From Pseudolysobacter antarcticus (GTDB lineage: Bacteria; Pseudomonadota; Gammaproteobacteria; Xanthomonadales; Rhodanobacteraceae), in contig NZ_CP035704.1 of NCBI RefSeq assembly GCF_004168365.1, positions 3,348,001-3,412,000 of the forward strand: a DNA stretch of 64,000 nucleotides, in the 5' to 3' direction. Below are positions 47,706 through 57,956 of this stretch, in pieces. The stretch's first letter is position 1, and each line of letters begins with the position of its first letter. A program made the translations under genes and the position numbers. Below the pieces are notes generated by a model that made no database searches, was not told the origin of the DNA, and saw only the letters and a program-made list of their open reading frames with translations.

Positions 47706-48056
47706 TTATTTCTGCTTGAACATCTCGCCGAATTTCTTCGCCGCAAATCCGACATTCACGGTATCGCCCTGCACCACCACGGGACGTTTGATCAACGCTG
47801 GAAACTCCTTGACCAAGGCCAGCCATTCGACATCCGACGGCGGTTCTTTTTTATCCGCAGGAAGATCGCGCCAGGTGTAGCTCGCGCGATTGACGAGTTT
47901 TTCCCAGCCGAGCTGTTTCGACCAAAGTTTGAGCTTGGCCGGCGCGACCGGATTGTCGCGGTAATCGGTGAATTCAAAATCGACCTTGTGATCTTTCAAC
48001 CACTCACGTGCTTTATCGCACGTGCTGCACTTTTCCAGACCGAATACCTGCACCAT
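47706..48056 (-). CDS. ArsC/Spx-family reductase-like protein (YffB type)
   Basis: A 116-residue thioredoxin-fold protein with Cys-Ser-Thr-Cys near the N-terminus (GLEKCSTCDKAREWL) and the ArsC-family end IKRPVVVQGDTVNVGF. It matches the YffB/ArsC-like proteins commonly encoded beside dapE and dapD. Known members are probably glutathione-dependent thiol reductases; arsenate reduction is not expected without an ars operon, and none is present. It lies between dapD (43 nt) and dapE (9 nt), so it is co-transcribed with lysine-pathway genes. Confidence 0.9.
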   Translation of the reverse strand: MVQVFGLEKCSTCDKAREWLKDHKVDFEFTDYRDNPVAPAKLKLWSKQLGWEKLVNRASYTWRDLPADKKEPPSDVEWLALVKEFPALIKRPVVVQGDTVNVGFAAKKFGEMFKQK

Positions 48057-48099
48057 CTTTGTTCCCCATTGGATTAATTTTTACGCCGAGCAAGCCGGA

Positions 48100-48930
48100 T
48101 CATTCCACGCCGCGCAGCAAATCGTTGACCGCCGTTTTTGCCCGCGTCTGCGCATCGACCTGCTTGACGATCACCGCGCAACTCAAGCTGTACTTTCCGT
48201 CCGCCGACGGCAAACTGCCGGGCACGACCACGCTGCCAGCTGGCACCCGACCGTATACCGTTTCGCCTGTCAAACGATTGTAGATGCGCGTCGACTGGCT
48301 GATGAACACGCCCATGCTGAGCACGCAGCCGCGCTCGACGATCACGCCTTCGACCACTTCGGAACGCGCGCCGATGAAACAGTCGTCTTCGATGATCGTC
48401 GGCCCGGCCTGCAGCGGTTCGAGCACGCCACCGATGCCGACACCGCCGGAAAGATGCACGTTCGCGCCGATCTGCGCACACGAGCCGACCGTGGCCCAGG
48501 TATCGACCATCGTGCCCGCACCGACAAACGCGCCGATGTTGACGAAGCTTGGCATCAGCACGACATCGCGCGCGATAAACGCGCCACGCCGCACCACCGC
48601 GCCGGGTACAACACGCGCACCGCCAGCGCGAAAATCCGCCTCGGTGTAACCGTCGAAACGCAATGGCACCTTGTCGAAATACGGAGCGGGCACGCCATCG
48701 CCCATGACTTGATTCGGCGTGATCTTGAAATACAACAGCACGGCTTTTTTCAGCCACTGATTGACGCGCCAGCCACCGGCTGGATCGATCTCGGCAACGC
48801 GTTTCTCGCCGGACTCGAGCAAACTCAGGACTCTTTCGACGGCGGGACGCAAACGGGTTTCGATCTCGGTTGTGGTCAGATCGGTGCGGCGTTCCCAGGC
48901 GTCGTCTATTACGGCTTCAAGTTCTTGCAT
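48100..48930 (-). CDS. dapD: Tetrahydrodipicolinate N-succinyltransferase
   Basis: A 276-residue enzyme that transfers succinyl from succinyl-CoA to tetrahydrodipicolinate, the step leading to the DapC and DapE reactions. The start at 48930 ([15 protein letters not shown]) has GAGGA 5 nt upstream. The N-terminal helical part (to about 100) is followed by a left-handed beta-helix of hexapeptide repeats ([53 protein letters not shown]). It is downstream of glnD with 22 nt between them. Confidence 0.96.
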   Translation of the reverse strand: MQELEAVIDDAWERRTDLTTTEIETRLRPAVERVLSLLESGEKRVAEIDPAGGWRVNQWLKKAVLLYFKITPNQVMGDGVPAPYFDKVPLRFDGYTEADFRAGGARVVPGAVVRRGAFIARDVVLMPSFVNIGAFVGAGTMVDTWATVGSCAQIGANVHLSGGVGIGGVLEPLQAGPTIIEDDCFIGARSEVVEGVIVERGCVLSMGVFISQSTRIYNRLTGETVYGRVPAGSVVVPGSLPSADGKYSLSCAVIVKQVDAQTRAKTAVNDLLRGVE

Positions 48931-48952
48931 GTATTCCTCATGGTGCCGGCAA

Positions 48953-51640
48953 TCAACCGGCTTTGGCCGACCATGGCGCATCGTCGATCTGCGCGCTCAG
49001 GCGTCGCAGCAGAGCGCTGCGCAAAATGTCGAGCGTATCGGTGTGCAGGATCGCGCGATTGTTCTGGTCGGTGATTTCAAAAAAATCCTCGGCGCGTTCG
49101 CCGAAGGTCGCGATCCGCGCATCATGCACGCGCACGCGGCATTCGCGAAAGGCTTGCGCCACCGCCGCGAGCAAACCCGGATGATCCGAACACACCAGCG
49201 CGACCTGGGTGCGTGCATTACCGGGTTGCTGGGTGAATTCGATGCGGGTCGGTACATGAAAATGGCGCAGGCTGCGCGCCGGTGTGCGGCGCGAGATCTG
49301 TGCATCGAGCACGGGTTTGGCCAGCGCGCGACGCAAGGTGGCAAGGGCATTGGCCGCCGCGTCGGTGCTGAGCGCTTTGCCGTGACGATCGAGCACAAGA
49401 AAACTATCGAGTGCCAAACCACCGCGCGAATTCGCGACGCGCGCAGCATGCACGCTGAGCTGCAGTCGATCGAGCACCGCGGTCAAGGTCGCGAACAAAC
49501 CATCGCGATCCGGCGAGCAGACGAAGATTTCAGTAGCACCACTCGCGCTGTCGGGTTCGATCAGGATCAGCGGCATATCGGCGGCATCCGCTCGCGCAAG
49601 TGCGCCGGTTTGCCAGGCGATCTGATCGGGGCGATAACGCAGGAAACTCTGACTCGGCCAATCGGCCCAGACTCTATTCGCTGCCTCCGCGGCTACGCCT
49701 TGCTCGGCGAGCAACATGCGCGCCTCGCGCTGGCACGCAGCGATCCGCTCATCAGCGTGCGGCGGGCGCTCCAGCCCTTGGCGCAATACATAACGCGCCG
49801 AGGTGTACAAATCGGCGAGCAAGGTTTCTTTCCACGAATTCCACAACTTCGGGCTGGTGCCGCAAATGTCCGCGACGGTGAGCAGATACAGATGATCGAG
49901 GCGCTCGGAATCCGCCAGCGCCACGGCAAACGCATGCACCACATCGGGATCGGTGATGTCCTGGCGTTGCGCGGTAGTGCTCATGAGCAGATGCCAGCGC
50001 ACGAGCCACGCGACCTCTTCGACTTCGGCTTCGAACAAACCGAGCTGGATACAGAACGCACGTGCATCGTGCTCGCCGAGCGCGGAATGATCGCCGCCAC
50101 GACCCTTGGCGATATCGTGGAACAGCGCCGCGAGCAATAACAGTTCCGGTTTGAGCAGGCGCGTGAAAACCTCATGCGCGAGCGCAAATTCGTGGTTGAC
50201 GACGGGCTTGGCAAAGCGCGCGACGAAACGCAGCACGCGCAGCGTGTGCTCATCCACGGTGTAGACGTGGAACAGATCGTATTGCATGCGACCGACGACC
50301 TGGCCGAACGCGGGCAGATAAAGCGCCAGCACGCCAAGCCGATTCATGCGCGCGAGCGCCTCGACCGCCGGCGCGCCTTTGCGCAACAGGCGCGCGAACG
50401 CGGCATTGACGTGCTCGTCGTCAGCCAGCGTGGCACCCACGGTCACGAGCGCCTGCTGGATGCGACGCGTGAGATCGGCACGCAGGCCGATCAATTCGGG
50501 ATGTTCGATCCACACTCGGAACAGGTCGATCAATGCTGCCGGTCGTTGCAGGAACAGATCCGACGTATCGCTGTCGAGACGATTGCCGATGCTGACAAAA
50601 TCGATACTGAGCCGCCGCACTTGCTGCGCGTGCGGATCGGTATCGAACTGTTCTTCGCAACGCTGCAGGAATTGTTCGGTGATGCGCTTGACGCTGATCG
50701 CGGCGCGGAAAAAATCCTGCATGAATTGCTCGACCGCAAGATTTTTCGCGTGCTCGTCGGCATAACCGAGCTGGCGCGCGAGATCGCGCTGATAATCGAA
50801 TAGCAGACGTTCTTCGCCACGTTTCGCGAGCAGATGCAGGGCGTAGCGAATCCGCCAGATTTGCGCGCGCGCCGCATCGAGACGTTCGGCTTCGTCATCT
50901 AGCAACATGCCGGCCTGCACGAGTTCCGCCAAGCTCGGCGCGGCAAACAAATGCCGTCCCAGCCAGCCGAGTAATTGCAGACTGCGCAAGCCGCCAGGCC
51001 CTTCCTTGATATTCGGTTCGAGGTTGTAGGCGGTATCGTTGTAACGCTCATTGCGTGCGAGCCATTCGGCACGCTTGGCCAGAAAATAATCGCGTGCCGG
51101 CCACAACGACGGCGCGGCCAGCGCTTTCTGCAACGCCGCTTCGAGCGCGATATCGCCGGCGATGCGGCGCCGTTCGAGCAGATTGGTCATCACCCCGACA
51201 TCGCTGCCGGCAAATTCGACATTTTGCGCAATACTGCGCACGGCATGACCGGGTTTCAGGCCGATATCCCACAGGCACGCAAAAAACGCTTCGAGAGCGC
51301 GCAACAACGATGGCGGCGCAATGCCGACCAGCGCAAGCAGATCGACATCGGAATAAGGAAACAATTCGGCGCGACCGAAACCACCGACCGCAAACAACGC
51401 CGCCTGGTTGCTGTCGCCAATCAGCGCGATCCAGACATGCACAAGCACGCGCTCGACCGCCGCCGCGCGTGTTTGCACGAGAAATTCGACCGGTTCGCCG
51501 GCATGAAAACGTCCGGCCAGATCACGCTCGACGTCGCCGAGCAATTGCCGCAACGCTTGGCGTGCTTCGGTGGAAACGCCGGAACACGCGACCGGCGTCG
51601 GCAGGCGCGGCAAACGCAGCGGAGCCGGTGCCACGCTCAC
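48953..51640 (-). CDS. glnD: Bifunctional PII uridylyltransferase / uridylyl-removing enzyme
   Basis: An 895-residue nitrogen sensor that modifies PII proteins with UMP when glutamine is low and removes it when glutamine is high. The nucleotidyltransferase motif is [17 protein letters not shown] (about 86-102). An HD domain follows ([19 protein letters not shown]). Two ACT domains are at the C-terminus, each with recognisable strands ([20 protein letters not shown] and [19 protein letters not shown]). The start is GTG at 51640, four bases after the map stop, so the genes are coupled. Length is the family norm. Confidence 0.96.
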   Translation of the reverse strand: MSVAPAPLRLPRLPTPVACSGVSTEARQALRQLLGDVERDLAGRFHAGEPVEFLVQTRAAAVERVLVHVWIALIGDSNQAALFAVGGFGRAELFPYSDVDLLALVGIAPPSLLRALEAFFACLWDIGLKPGHAVRSIAQNVEFAGSDVGVMTNLLERRRIAGDIALEAALQKALAAPSLWPARDYFLAKRAEWLARNERYNDTAYNLEPNIKEGPGGLRSLQLLGWLGRHLFAAPSLAELVQAGMLLDDEAERLDAARAQIWRIRYALHLLAKRGEERLLFDYQRDLARQLGYADEHAKNLAVEQFMQDFFRAAISVKRITEQFLQRCEEQFDTDPHAQQVRRLSIDFVSIGNRLDSDTSDLFLQRPAALIDLFRVWIEHPELIGLRADLTRRIQQALVTVGATLADDEHVNAAFARLLRKGAPAVEALARMNRLGVLALYLPAFGQVVGRMQYDLFHVYTVDEHTLRVLRFVARFAKPVVNHEFALAHEVFTRLLKPELLLLAALFHDIAKGRGGDHSALGEHDARAFCIQLGLFEAEVEEVAWLVRWHLLMSTTAQRQDITDPDVVHAFAVALADSERLDHLYLLTVADICGTSPKLWNSWKETLLADLYTSARYVLRQGLERPPHADERIAACQREARMLLAEQGVAAEAANRVWADWPSQSFLRYRPDQIAWQTGALARADAADMPLILIEPDSASGATEIFVCSPDRDGLFATLTAVLDRLQLSVHAARVANSRGGLALDSFLVLDRHGKALSTDAAANALATLRRALAKPVLDAQISRRTPARSLRHFHVPTRIEFTQQPGNARTQVALVCSDHPGLLAAVAQAFRECRVRVHDARIATFGERAEDFFEITDQNNRAILHTDTLDILRSALLRRLSAQIDDAPWSAKAG

Positions 51641-51644
51641 CGCG

Positions 51645-52412
51645 TTATGCCGCTTTCGGCCACGGCGTGAGGATCTCGAACCCGTCTTCGGTGACGAGGA
51701 TGGTGTGTTCCCACTGCGCCGACAGCGAATGATCCTTGGTCACCACGGTCCAGCCATCCGGCAACAGACGTGTGTGGCGCGTGCCAGCATTGACCATCGG
51801 CTCGATCGTGAAAGTCATGCCAGGTTTTAATGTAAGGCCAGTACGCGGCTGGCCGTAATGCAACACTTGCGGATCCTCGTGATAAATCTGGCCGATGCCG
51901 TGGCCGCAATATTCGCGCACCACCGAAAAACGCTCAGCCTCGACGAACCGCTGGATGGCGTGACCGATATCGCCGAGCGTAGCGCCAGGCATCACTTGCT
52001 CGATACCGCGCATCATCGACTCGAACGTGACGTCGACCAGGCGCTTCGCCAGCACCGATGGTTCGCCTGCAAAAAACATGCGGCTGGTATCGCCGTGGAA
52101 TCCATCCTTGATCACGGTCACGTCGATATTGACGATATCGCCATCCTTGAGCACCTTGGCCGGATTCGGGATGCCGTGGCAGATCACGTTGTTGACAGAC
52201 GTGCACAGGGTTTTCGGAAAACCCTTGTAACCGACGTTGGCCGGAATGGCTTTCTGCACGTTGACGATGTGGTCGTGGCAGATGCGATCGAGCTCTTCGG
52301 TGGTGATGCCGGGTTTGACGTGCGGACGCACGACTTCGAGCACTTCGGCGGCAAGTTTGCCGGCGACGCGCATCTTTTCGATCTGCTCGGGAGTTTTGAT
52401 GGTGACGGGCAT
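51645..52412 (-). CDS. map: Methionine aminopeptidase, type I
   Basis: A 255-residue cytosolic metalloprotease that removes the initiator methionine. Metal ligands are visible: Asp97 (NIDVTV), Asp108 (FHGDTSRMF), a His in CGHGIGQIYHEDP, a Glu in FTIEPMVN and a Glu in WEHTILVT; His79 in CHGIP is the substrate-contact histidine. It is divergent from rpsB, a widely conserved arrangement, and leads the map-glnD-dapD-arsC-like-dapE run. Confidence 0.97.
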   Translation of the reverse strand: MPVTIKTPEQIEKMRVAGKLAAEVLEVVRPHVKPGITTEELDRICHDHIVNVQKAIPANVGYKGFPKTLCTSVNNVICHGIPNPAKVLKDGDIVNIDVTVIKDGFHGDTSRMFFAGEPSVLAKRLVDVTFESMMRGIEQVMPGATLGDIGHAIQRFVEAERFSVVREYCGHGIGQIYHEDPQVLHYGQPRTGLTLKPGMTFTIEPMVNAGTRHTRLLPDGWTVVTKDHSLSAQWEHTILVTEDGFEILTPWPKAA

Positions 52413-52448
52413 GGAATCTCCGGATTAAACGCGCATTCGCCGCGCTAC

Positions 52449-52478
52449 TTGTCTGGTGCGGGCCGCGCAGGTTAGAAT
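52449..52478 (+). promoter_or_regulatory. Probable rpsB promoter
   Basis: TTGTCT and TAGAAT with an 18-bp spacer. This predicts transcription starting near 52485 and a leader of about 240 nt before the rpsB ATG. Long rpsB leaders that bind S2 are known in gammaproteobacteria; I could not confirm that structure by eye. Confidence 0.5.
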
Positions 52479-52724
52479 TGTACGGATTTATTCGCCTGCT
52501 ATGTAAGGCCGCAGTCGGGTGAACAAAAGTATCGGCAACGCCTATGGCGGAACCCGCTACGACGCGCATTTGCGCAAATCCGCACACGTATCGTCACCGT
52601 GCACCGGGGTGCCGCGCTACTTTAACAGAGCAGCGCGGTCGGACACAGCGGATACGTGGAGGCTCAACCCCGGACGTCACCCGCCCCAATAACCGGCGGC
52701 CGTCCATATGCTTGGAGTTTTACC

Positions 52725-53687
52725 ATGCCACAGACCACCATGCGCCAGATGCTTGAAGCCGGCGTGCATTTCGGCCATCAAACGCGTTACTGGAATCCGC
52801 GCATGGCGCCGTACATCTTCGGCGCCCGCGGCAAGATCCACATCATCAATCTCGAAAAAACCCTGCCGCTGTTCAACGACGCGATGAATTTCCTGTCGGG
52901 CATGGCGCAGAAGCGCGGCAACATCCTGTTTGTCGGCACCAAGCGTTCGGCGCGCGACACGATCAAGGAAGAAGCCGCACGTTGCGGCATGCCGTACGTA
53001 TCGCACCGCTGGCTCGGCGGCATGCTGACCAACTTCCGCACCGTCAAGCAGTCGATCGCCCGCCTGAAAGAACTTGAGGCGATGAGCAGCGATGGCAGCC
53101 TGCAGAAGCGCGTCAAGCATGAAATCCTGACGCTTTCGCGCGAGCAGGAAAAACTCGACAAGTCGCTCGGCGGCATCAAGAACATGAACGGCTTGCCGGA
53201 TGCGTTGTTCGTGATCGATATCGGCCACGAGAACATCGCCATCCTCGAAGCGCAGAAGCTCGGCATTCCGATCATCGCCGTGGTCGATACCAACTACGAT
53301 CCGAAGGGCATCGATTACGCGATCCCGGGCAACGACGACGCCATCCGCGCCGTGCAGTTGTACGCGCGCGCTGCCGCTGATGCCGTGCTCGAAGGCAAGG
53401 CTGCCGCACCGATCATCGTCAGCTCGGCCAAGGACGAGTTCGTCGAGACCGACGCCGAAGGCAATCCGGTGCGCAAGCAAGCCGACGATCGCAACAAGCG
53501 TCCGGCGCCGAACAACAAGCGTCCGCCGGCTGGCAAGAAGCCGGCTCCGCGTCACCCGGCGTCGGCTGCTGGCAAGCGTCCTGAGCGTAATGATGCGCCG
53601 CGTGCTGAAGCTGCAGCACCGGCACCGGTTGAAGCTGCGGCACCTGCCGCCGCCGCACCTGCCAGCGATGCACCTGCGGCCGAGTAA
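52725..53687 (+). CDS. rpsB: Ribosomal protein S2 with long C-terminal extension
   Basis: A 320-residue small-subunit protein. The ATG at 52725 has GGAG at 52714-52717. The first about 245 residues are a normal S2 ([73 protein letters not shown]). Beyond this there are about 75 residues of low complexity: first basic and Pro-rich ([20 protein letters not shown]), then Ala/Pro/Glu-rich to the end. E. coli S2 is 241 residues, so the extension is a lineage feature; its role is unknown. It leads the translation/envelope operon. Confidence 0.97.
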   Translation: MPQTTMRQMLEAGVHFGHQTRYWNPRMAPYIFGARGKIHIINLEKTLPLFNDAMNFLSGMAQKRGNILFVGTKRSARDTIKEEAARCGMPYVSHRWLGGMLTNFRTVKQSIARLKELEAMSSDGSLQKRVKHEILTLSREQEKLDKSLGGIKNMNGLPDALFVIDIGHENIAILEAQKLGIPIIAVVDTNYDPKGIDYAIPGNDDAIRAVQLYARAAADAVLEGKAAAPIIVSSAKDEFVETDAEGNPVRKQADDRNKRPAPNNKRPPAGKKPAPRHPASAAGKRPERNDAPRAEAAAPAPVEAAAPAAAAPASDAPAAE

Positions 53688-53734
53688 ATCGGTTGCCTGA
53701 GCTGCAGCGGAGTCGATCTGCTGCAGCTTTTGAA

Positions 53735-53760
53735 TCGGGCGATTTTGCAAGATCGCCCGA
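53735..53760 (+). terminator. rpsB-tsf intergenic hairpin
   Basis: A 9-bp stem TCGGGCGAT / ATCGCCCGA with an 8-nt loop, followed by CTTTAAAA. The T run is short, so partial termination is likely, which would lower tsf relative to rpsB. A second inverted repeat (GCTGCAGC ... GCTGCAGC) lies just upstream at 53701-53728. Confidence 0.55.
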
Positions 53761-53881
53761 CTTTAAAACAGCCAGGCTTTAAAACGGACTGCATGGCCGC
53801 AATATAGCTGCCGTCAATACGCTGCAAAATAAACACGCGTCGCCGCAATGGCGCGCTCAACACTTCACGATAGAGGTTCCC

Positions 53882-54757
53882 ATGGAAATCAATGCAAGCA
53901 TGGTCAAGGAACTGCGCGAGCGTTCCGGCGCCGGCATGATGGAATGCAAGAAAGCGCTCACCGAAAACGCCGGCAATGTCGATGCGTCGATCGAGTGGCT
54001 GCGCAAACAAGGCCTGGCCAAGGCCGACAAGAAAGCCGGCCGTATCGCCGCTGAAGGTCGCGTTGCGCTCGCGCAGGACGGCGGTAAAGCCGTGCTGGTC
54101 GAGATCAATTCCGAGACCGATTTCGTCGCCAAGGACGAAAACTTCCTCGCGTTCACCGCGATGGTCGCCAAGCAGGCTTTGACGTCTGGTGCTGCCGATG
54201 TCGAAGCGCTGAAGAGCGCCGATGCCGGCACCGGCGTGACCGTCGAAGTGGCGCGCCAGACTCTGGTCGCGAAGGTCGGCGAGAACGTGCAGATCCGCCG
54301 CATGGTGCGCGTCGACAGCACTAACACCGTCGGTGCATACGTACACGGTGGCCGCATTGGCGTGCTGATCGAGCTGAAGGGCGGCAGCGCCGAACTCGCA
54401 CGCGGCATCGCGATGCATGTCGCGGCGATGAATCCGCCGCATATTTCGCCGGATCATGTGCCTGCGCACATCGTCGCCAAGGAAAAGGAAATCGCGCTGG
54501 AGCAGATCAAGGACTCGGGCAAGCCTGCCGACATCCTCGAAAAGATGATCCAGGGCAAGTTGCGCAAGACGCTCGCGGAAATCAGCCTGACCGGTCAGCA
54601 GTATGTGATCGACAGCAGCATCACCGTCGAAGCCGCGTTGAAGAAGGAAGGCGCCGAGGTCTTGGCAATGCATCGCCTGGCCGTTGGTGAAGGCATCGAG
54701 AAGCCGCAGGGCGACGATTTTGCTACCGAAGTGATGAAACAGGCAGGTCTGGCGTAA
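53882..54757 (+). CDS. tsf: Translation elongation factor Ts
   Basis: A 291-residue guanine-nucleotide exchange factor for EF-Tu. The N-terminal domain has [19 protein letters not shown] and the [10 protein letters not shown] motif that contacts EF-Tu is at about 80-89. Two core subdomains follow, and the C-terminal module carries [21 protein letters not shown] precedes the start. It lies 194 nt after rpsB, with a hairpin between them, and is followed by a strong terminator, so rpsB-tsf forms its own unit. Confidence 0.97.
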   Translation: MEINASMVKELRERSGAGMMECKKALTENAGNVDASIEWLRKQGLAKADKKAGRIAAEGRVALAQDGGKAVLVEINSETDFVAKDENFLAFTAMVAKQALTSGAADVEALKSADAGTGVTVEVARQTLVAKVGENVQIRRMVRVDSTNTVGAYVHGGRIGVLIELKGGSAELARGIAMHVAAMNPPHISPDHVPAHIVAKEKEIALEQIKDSGKPADILEKMIQGKLRKTLAEISLTGQQYVIDSSITVEAALKKEGAEVLAMHRLAVGEGIEKPQGDDFATEVMKQAGLA

Positions 54758-54847
54758 GATCATTCGAGCGCCGGATTGTGATTCCAGCGCTTCGGTAATT
54801 TGTTGAACGAGGAAATCCGCTTCGATCAAATACTCCAGCACAATCTA

Positions 54848-54888
54848 CGCGTGATCGATCTCCAACCGGGCTCGGGAACGATCACGCG
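54848..54888 (+). other. Perfect 10-bp inverted repeat between tsf and pyrH
   Basis: CGCGTGATCG and CGATCACGCG separated by 21 nt that contain a further CCGGG/CTCGGG pairing. No T run follows. It lies just upstream of the terminator at 54901. It could be a processing hairpin or an operator. Confidence 0.5.
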
Positions 54889-54900
54889 AATACAGCTAGC

Positions 54901-54937
54901 AGCCGTTCATGGTGAGCCCCGCCATGAACGGCTTTTT
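54901..54937 (+). terminator. Strong Rho-independent terminator after tsf
   Basis: A 12-bp stem AGCCGTTCATGG / CCATGAACGGCT with a 9-nt loop and TTTTT. It ends 27 nt before the pyrH start, so pyrH must be reached by read-through or by a promoter overlapping this region. Confidence 0.88.
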
Positions 54938-54963
54938 CTTGCCTGAAACATTGAGGATCTGTC

Positions 54964-55689
54964 ATGCCCGCCGATATCAAATACAAACGCATCCTCCTCA
55001 AACTCAGCGGTGAAGCCTTGCTCGGCGAGGCCGACTACGGCGTCGATCCGAAAGTGCTGAATCGCCTCGCACGCGAAATCATCGAAGTACAACGCGCTGG
55101 CGTGCAGGTGGGTGTAGTCATCGGCGGCGGCAATATTTTCCGCGGTGAAGGCCTTGCCGCAACCGGCATGGATCGCGTCACCGGCGATCATATGGGCATG
55201 CTCGCCACCGTGATGAATGCGCTGGCGATGCAAGACGCGCTGGAAAAACTCGGCTCCTCGGTGCGTGTGATGAGTGCGATCAAGATCAACCAGGTGTGCG
55301 AGGACTATATCCGCCGCCGCGCCGTGCGCCATCTCGAAAAAGGCCGCATCGCGATCTTCGCCGCCGGCACCGGCAATCCATTTTTCACTACCGATTCGGC
55401 CGCTGCGCTGCGCGCGATCGAGGTCGGCGCCGGTCTGTTGCTGAAGGCCACCAAGGTCGATGGCGTCTACAGCGCTGATCCGAAAAAAGACCAGAACGCC
55501 ACGCGTTACGAACGGCTTTCCTACGAAGAAGTGATCCAGCGTAATCTGCAGGTGATGGACACCAGCGCGATCGCGTTGTGTCGCGACCACCGCATGCCGC
55601 TGCGTATCTACGACATGTCGCGCGGCGGCGACCTGATGCGCATCATGCGCGGCGAGCAGGTTGGCACGCTGGTCGATAGCGGCCGCTGA
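54964..55689 (+). CDS. pyrH: UMP kinase
   Basis: A 241-residue bacterial UMP kinase (amino-acid kinase fold), which makes UDP from UMP and ATP. Motifs: [15 protein letters not shown] at the N-terminus, [30 protein letters not shown] and [19 protein letters not shown] precedes the ATG. It directly follows the tsf terminator and leads into frr after 104 nt. Confidence 0.97.
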   Translation: MPADIKYKRILLKLSGEALLGEADYGVDPKVLNRLAREIIEVQRAGVQVGVVIGGGNIFRGEGLAATGMDRVTGDHMGMLATVMNALAMQDALEKLGSSVRVMSAIKINQVCEDYIRRRAVRHLEKGRIAIFAAGTGNPFFTTDSAAALRAIEVGAGLLLKATKVDGVYSADPKKDQNATRYERLSYEEVIQRNLQVMDTSAIALCRDHRMPLRIYDMSRGGDLMRIMRGEQVGTLVDSGR

Positions 55690-55793
55690 TAACCGGTTCT
55701 GACTTCGTTCGCGGCAGCGCAGCACTCAAACGACTGCGCGCCGCTGTTATACTTCGCGATCTTTCCAGCCAAGCTGCAAGCGGAGCTTTTTCC

Positions 55794-56351
55794 ATGCTGA
55801 ATGAAATCAAGACCGACGCCCAGACCCGCATGACCAAAAGTGTGGAATCGTTGCGCCACGACCTCACGCGCGTGCGCACCGGCCGCGCCAGCACCGCCCT
55901 GGTCGAGCATCTCAAGGTCAACTATTACGGTTCCGACGTGCCGCTGAGTCAGGTCGCCAACGTCGCGGTGGCCGATGCACGTTCGCTGACGATCACGCCG
56001 TGGGAACGCAACATGATTCAAGCCGTCGAGAAGGCCATCATCGCCTCCGATCTGGGTCTGAATCCGACCACCGCAGGCACTGTGATTCGCCTGAATCTTC
56101 CCGCGTTGACCGAAGAGCGTCGCCGCGAATTGTCCAAGCATGTTTCGCACGAAGGCGAGAACGCCAAAGTGGCGATTCGCAACGTGCGCCGCGATGCCTT
56201 GCATCAGGTCAAGGAATTGCTCAAGGACAAGAAGATCACCGAAGACGAAGAACGTAGCGCCGGAGACGATGTGCAAAAGTTGACCGACAAGTTCGTCAAG
56301 GATGTCGATGGTGTGGTCAAGGCAAAGGAAGACGAGTTGATGGCGCTCTGA
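55794..56351 (+). CDS. frr: Ribosome recycling factor
   Basis: A 185-residue protein that with EF-G splits the post-termination ribosome. Typical regions: the long helical bundle (KSVESLRHDLTRVRTGRAST), DVPLSQVANVAVADARSLTI, and LTEERRRELSKHVSHEGENAK. GGAG lies upstream of the ATG. It follows pyrH and precedes uppS by 34 nt. Confidence 0.97.
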   Translation: MLNEIKTDAQTRMTKSVESLRHDLTRVRTGRASTALVEHLKVNYYGSDVPLSQVANVAVADARSLTITPWERNMIQAVEKAIIASDLGLNPTTAGTVIRLNLPALTEERRRELSKHVSHEGENAKVAIRNVRRDALHQVKELLKDKKITEDEERSAGDDVQKLTDKFVKDVDGVVKAKEDELMAL

Positions 56352-56385
56352 GGCCGATATTTCGGGCCTCGGGAATTTCATCACG

Positions 56386-57129
56386 ATGACTACGAACAGC
56401 GTCGTCAGCTCACAGCCGCGCCATATCGCCATCGTCATGGATGGCAACGGGCGGTGGGCGCAGCAGCGCCATCGTCCGCGCACGTTCGGCCATCGCGCCG
56501 GAGTGAAGGCGGTGCGCGCGGCGGTCGAGTTCTGCCGCCGGCGTGGCATCGAGGCGCTGACCTTGTTCGCGTTCTCCAGCGAAAATTGGCAACGGCCGCA
56601 AATAGAAGTCAGCGCGCTGATGGATTTGTTCCTGCGCGCGCTCGAACGTGAGGTGGATGACCTGCACAAGAACGGCGTGCGGCTGCAGTTTGTCGGCGCC
56701 TTGCAAGCGTTTCCCGAAACGTTGCGCCAGCGCATGCAGGCCGCAACCAGCCGAACCGCGGCGAATACCTCGCTGACCGTATCGGTAGCTGTCAACTACG
56801 GCGGGCGCTGGGATATCGCACAGGCGACGCAGGCGATTGTGCTGGCCGCAATGCGTGGCGAAATCCAGGCCGAGTCGATTACCCCGGAAACCCTGGCGCC
56901 GTATCTTTGCCTGAGCGACCTGCCCGCGCCTGATCTGTTTATCCGCACCGGCGGCGAGCGTCGCATCAGCAATTTCCTGCTGTGGCAACTGGCGTATTGC
57001 GAGCTGTATTTCATCGATACCTTGTGGCCGGATGTGGACGCGGCGTGCCTTGATGGCGCGTTGCAAGATTTCGCGCAGCGCGAACGTCGTTACGGCAAAA
57101 CCAGCGCCCAGGTAGCGCGCGCATCATGA
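56386..57129 (+). CDS. uppS: Undecaprenyl diphosphate synthase
   Basis: A 247-residue cis-prenyltransferase that elongates farnesyl diphosphate to the C55 lipid carrier for peptidoglycan and O-antigen. Motifs: HIAIVMDGNGRWA with catalytic Asp19, GVKAVRAAVEFC, TLFAFSSENWQRP, and LFIRTGGERRISNFLLWQLA near the C-terminus. Its stop overlaps the cdsA start by 4 nt. Confidence 0.96.
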   Translation: MTTNSVVSSQPRHIAIVMDGNGRWAQQRHRPRTFGHRAGVKAVRAAVEFCRRRGIEALTLFAFSSENWQRPQIEVSALMDLFLRALEREVDDLHKNGVRLQFVGALQAFPETLRQRMQAATSRTAANTSLTVSVAVNYGGRWDIAQATQAIVLAAMRGEIQAESITPETLAPYLCLSDLPAPDLFIRTGGERRISNFLLWQLAYCELYFIDTLWPDVDAACLDGALQDFAQRERRYGKTSAQVARAS

Positions 57130-57956
57130 GCAACCCCGCACTCAAGAAACGCGTGATCACCGCACTGATTCTGGCGCCGATCGCAATCTCGCTGGTGCTG
57201 CTGATTCCGACCTTCGGCTGGGCGATCGTCACGGCGGTGTTGTGCCTGCTGGCACTGTGGGAATGGAGTCGATTGTCCGGCTTGCGTGATCGTCGTGTAC
57301 GCGGCGTATTGCTCGCGTTATACCTTACCGCGATGGGCCTGCTGTGGATTTATCGCGGCTCAACATTTTATTGGGCGCTGATTATCGTCGGCGCGTTGTG
57401 GTGGCTGATCGCGATTTTCTGGTTGCGCCATTTTTCCTACGGCGCGGCGCATACGCCAGAGAATACGCGTATCAAACTGCTGGTCGGTTTGCTGATGGTA
57501 TTGCCGGCGTGGACGGCGCTGGTTGAGTTGCACCAGAGCCAGCCTTACGGGCATTTCTGGGCGCTGCTCGCGATCATGCTGGTGTGGGCTGCCGATACAT
57601 TTGCGTATTTCACCGGCGTGCGTTTTGGCAAGACCAAACTCGCGCCCAACATCAGCCCCGGCAAAACCCGCGAGGGCGCGCTCGGCGGTCTGGTTGGCGC
57701 CGGCCTGACCGTGCTGGTCGGTGGCTGGCTGCTTGGCGTGCACGGCTGGGCGCTGCTGCCACTACTGATCCTGGGCTTGATCAGCGTGAGTTTCTCGATC
57801 ATCGGCGATCTGTTTGAAAGCCTGATCAAGCGCCACGCCAACGTCAAGGATTCCGGCGCGATGTTCCCGGGCCACGGCGGAGTATTCGACCGTCTTGATG
57901 CGATTTTTGCCGCGATGCCGGTGTTCGTGATCGGCAAGACCCTGCTCGGTCTGTGA
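57126..57956 (+). CDS. cdsA: Phosphatidate cytidylyltransferase
   Basis: A 276-residue inner-membrane enzyme making CDP-diacylglycerol from phosphatidate and CTP, the branch point of phospholipid synthesis. It has about seven to eight hydrophobic spans. The family signature is near the C-terminus: [19 protein letters not shown] followed by [12 protein letters not shown]. It overlaps uppS (ATGA) and dxr (GTGA) by 4 nt at either end. Confidence 0.96.
   Translation: MSNPALKKRVITALILAPIAISLVLLIPTFGWAIVTAVLCLLALWEWSRLSGLRDRRVRGVLLALYLTAMGLLWIYRGSTFYWALIIVGALWWLIAIFWLRHFSYGAAHTPENTRIKLLVGLLMVLPAWTALVELHQSQPYGHFWALLAIMLVWAADTFAYFTGVRFGKTKLAPNISPGKTREGALGGLVGAGLTVLVGGWLLGVHGWALLPLLILGLISVSFSIIGDLFESLIKRHANVKDSGAMFPGHGGVFDRLDAIFAAMPVFVIGKTLLGL

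Noticed and set aside
48022-50140. Long plus-strand frames opposite dapD and glnD
   Set aside because: Shadows of conserved housekeeping genes in GC-rich DNA.
53552-56795. Minus-strand frames of 429 and 395 codons opposite tsf, pyrH, frr and uppS
   Set aside because: Antisense to essential, recognisable genes; no SD or domain.
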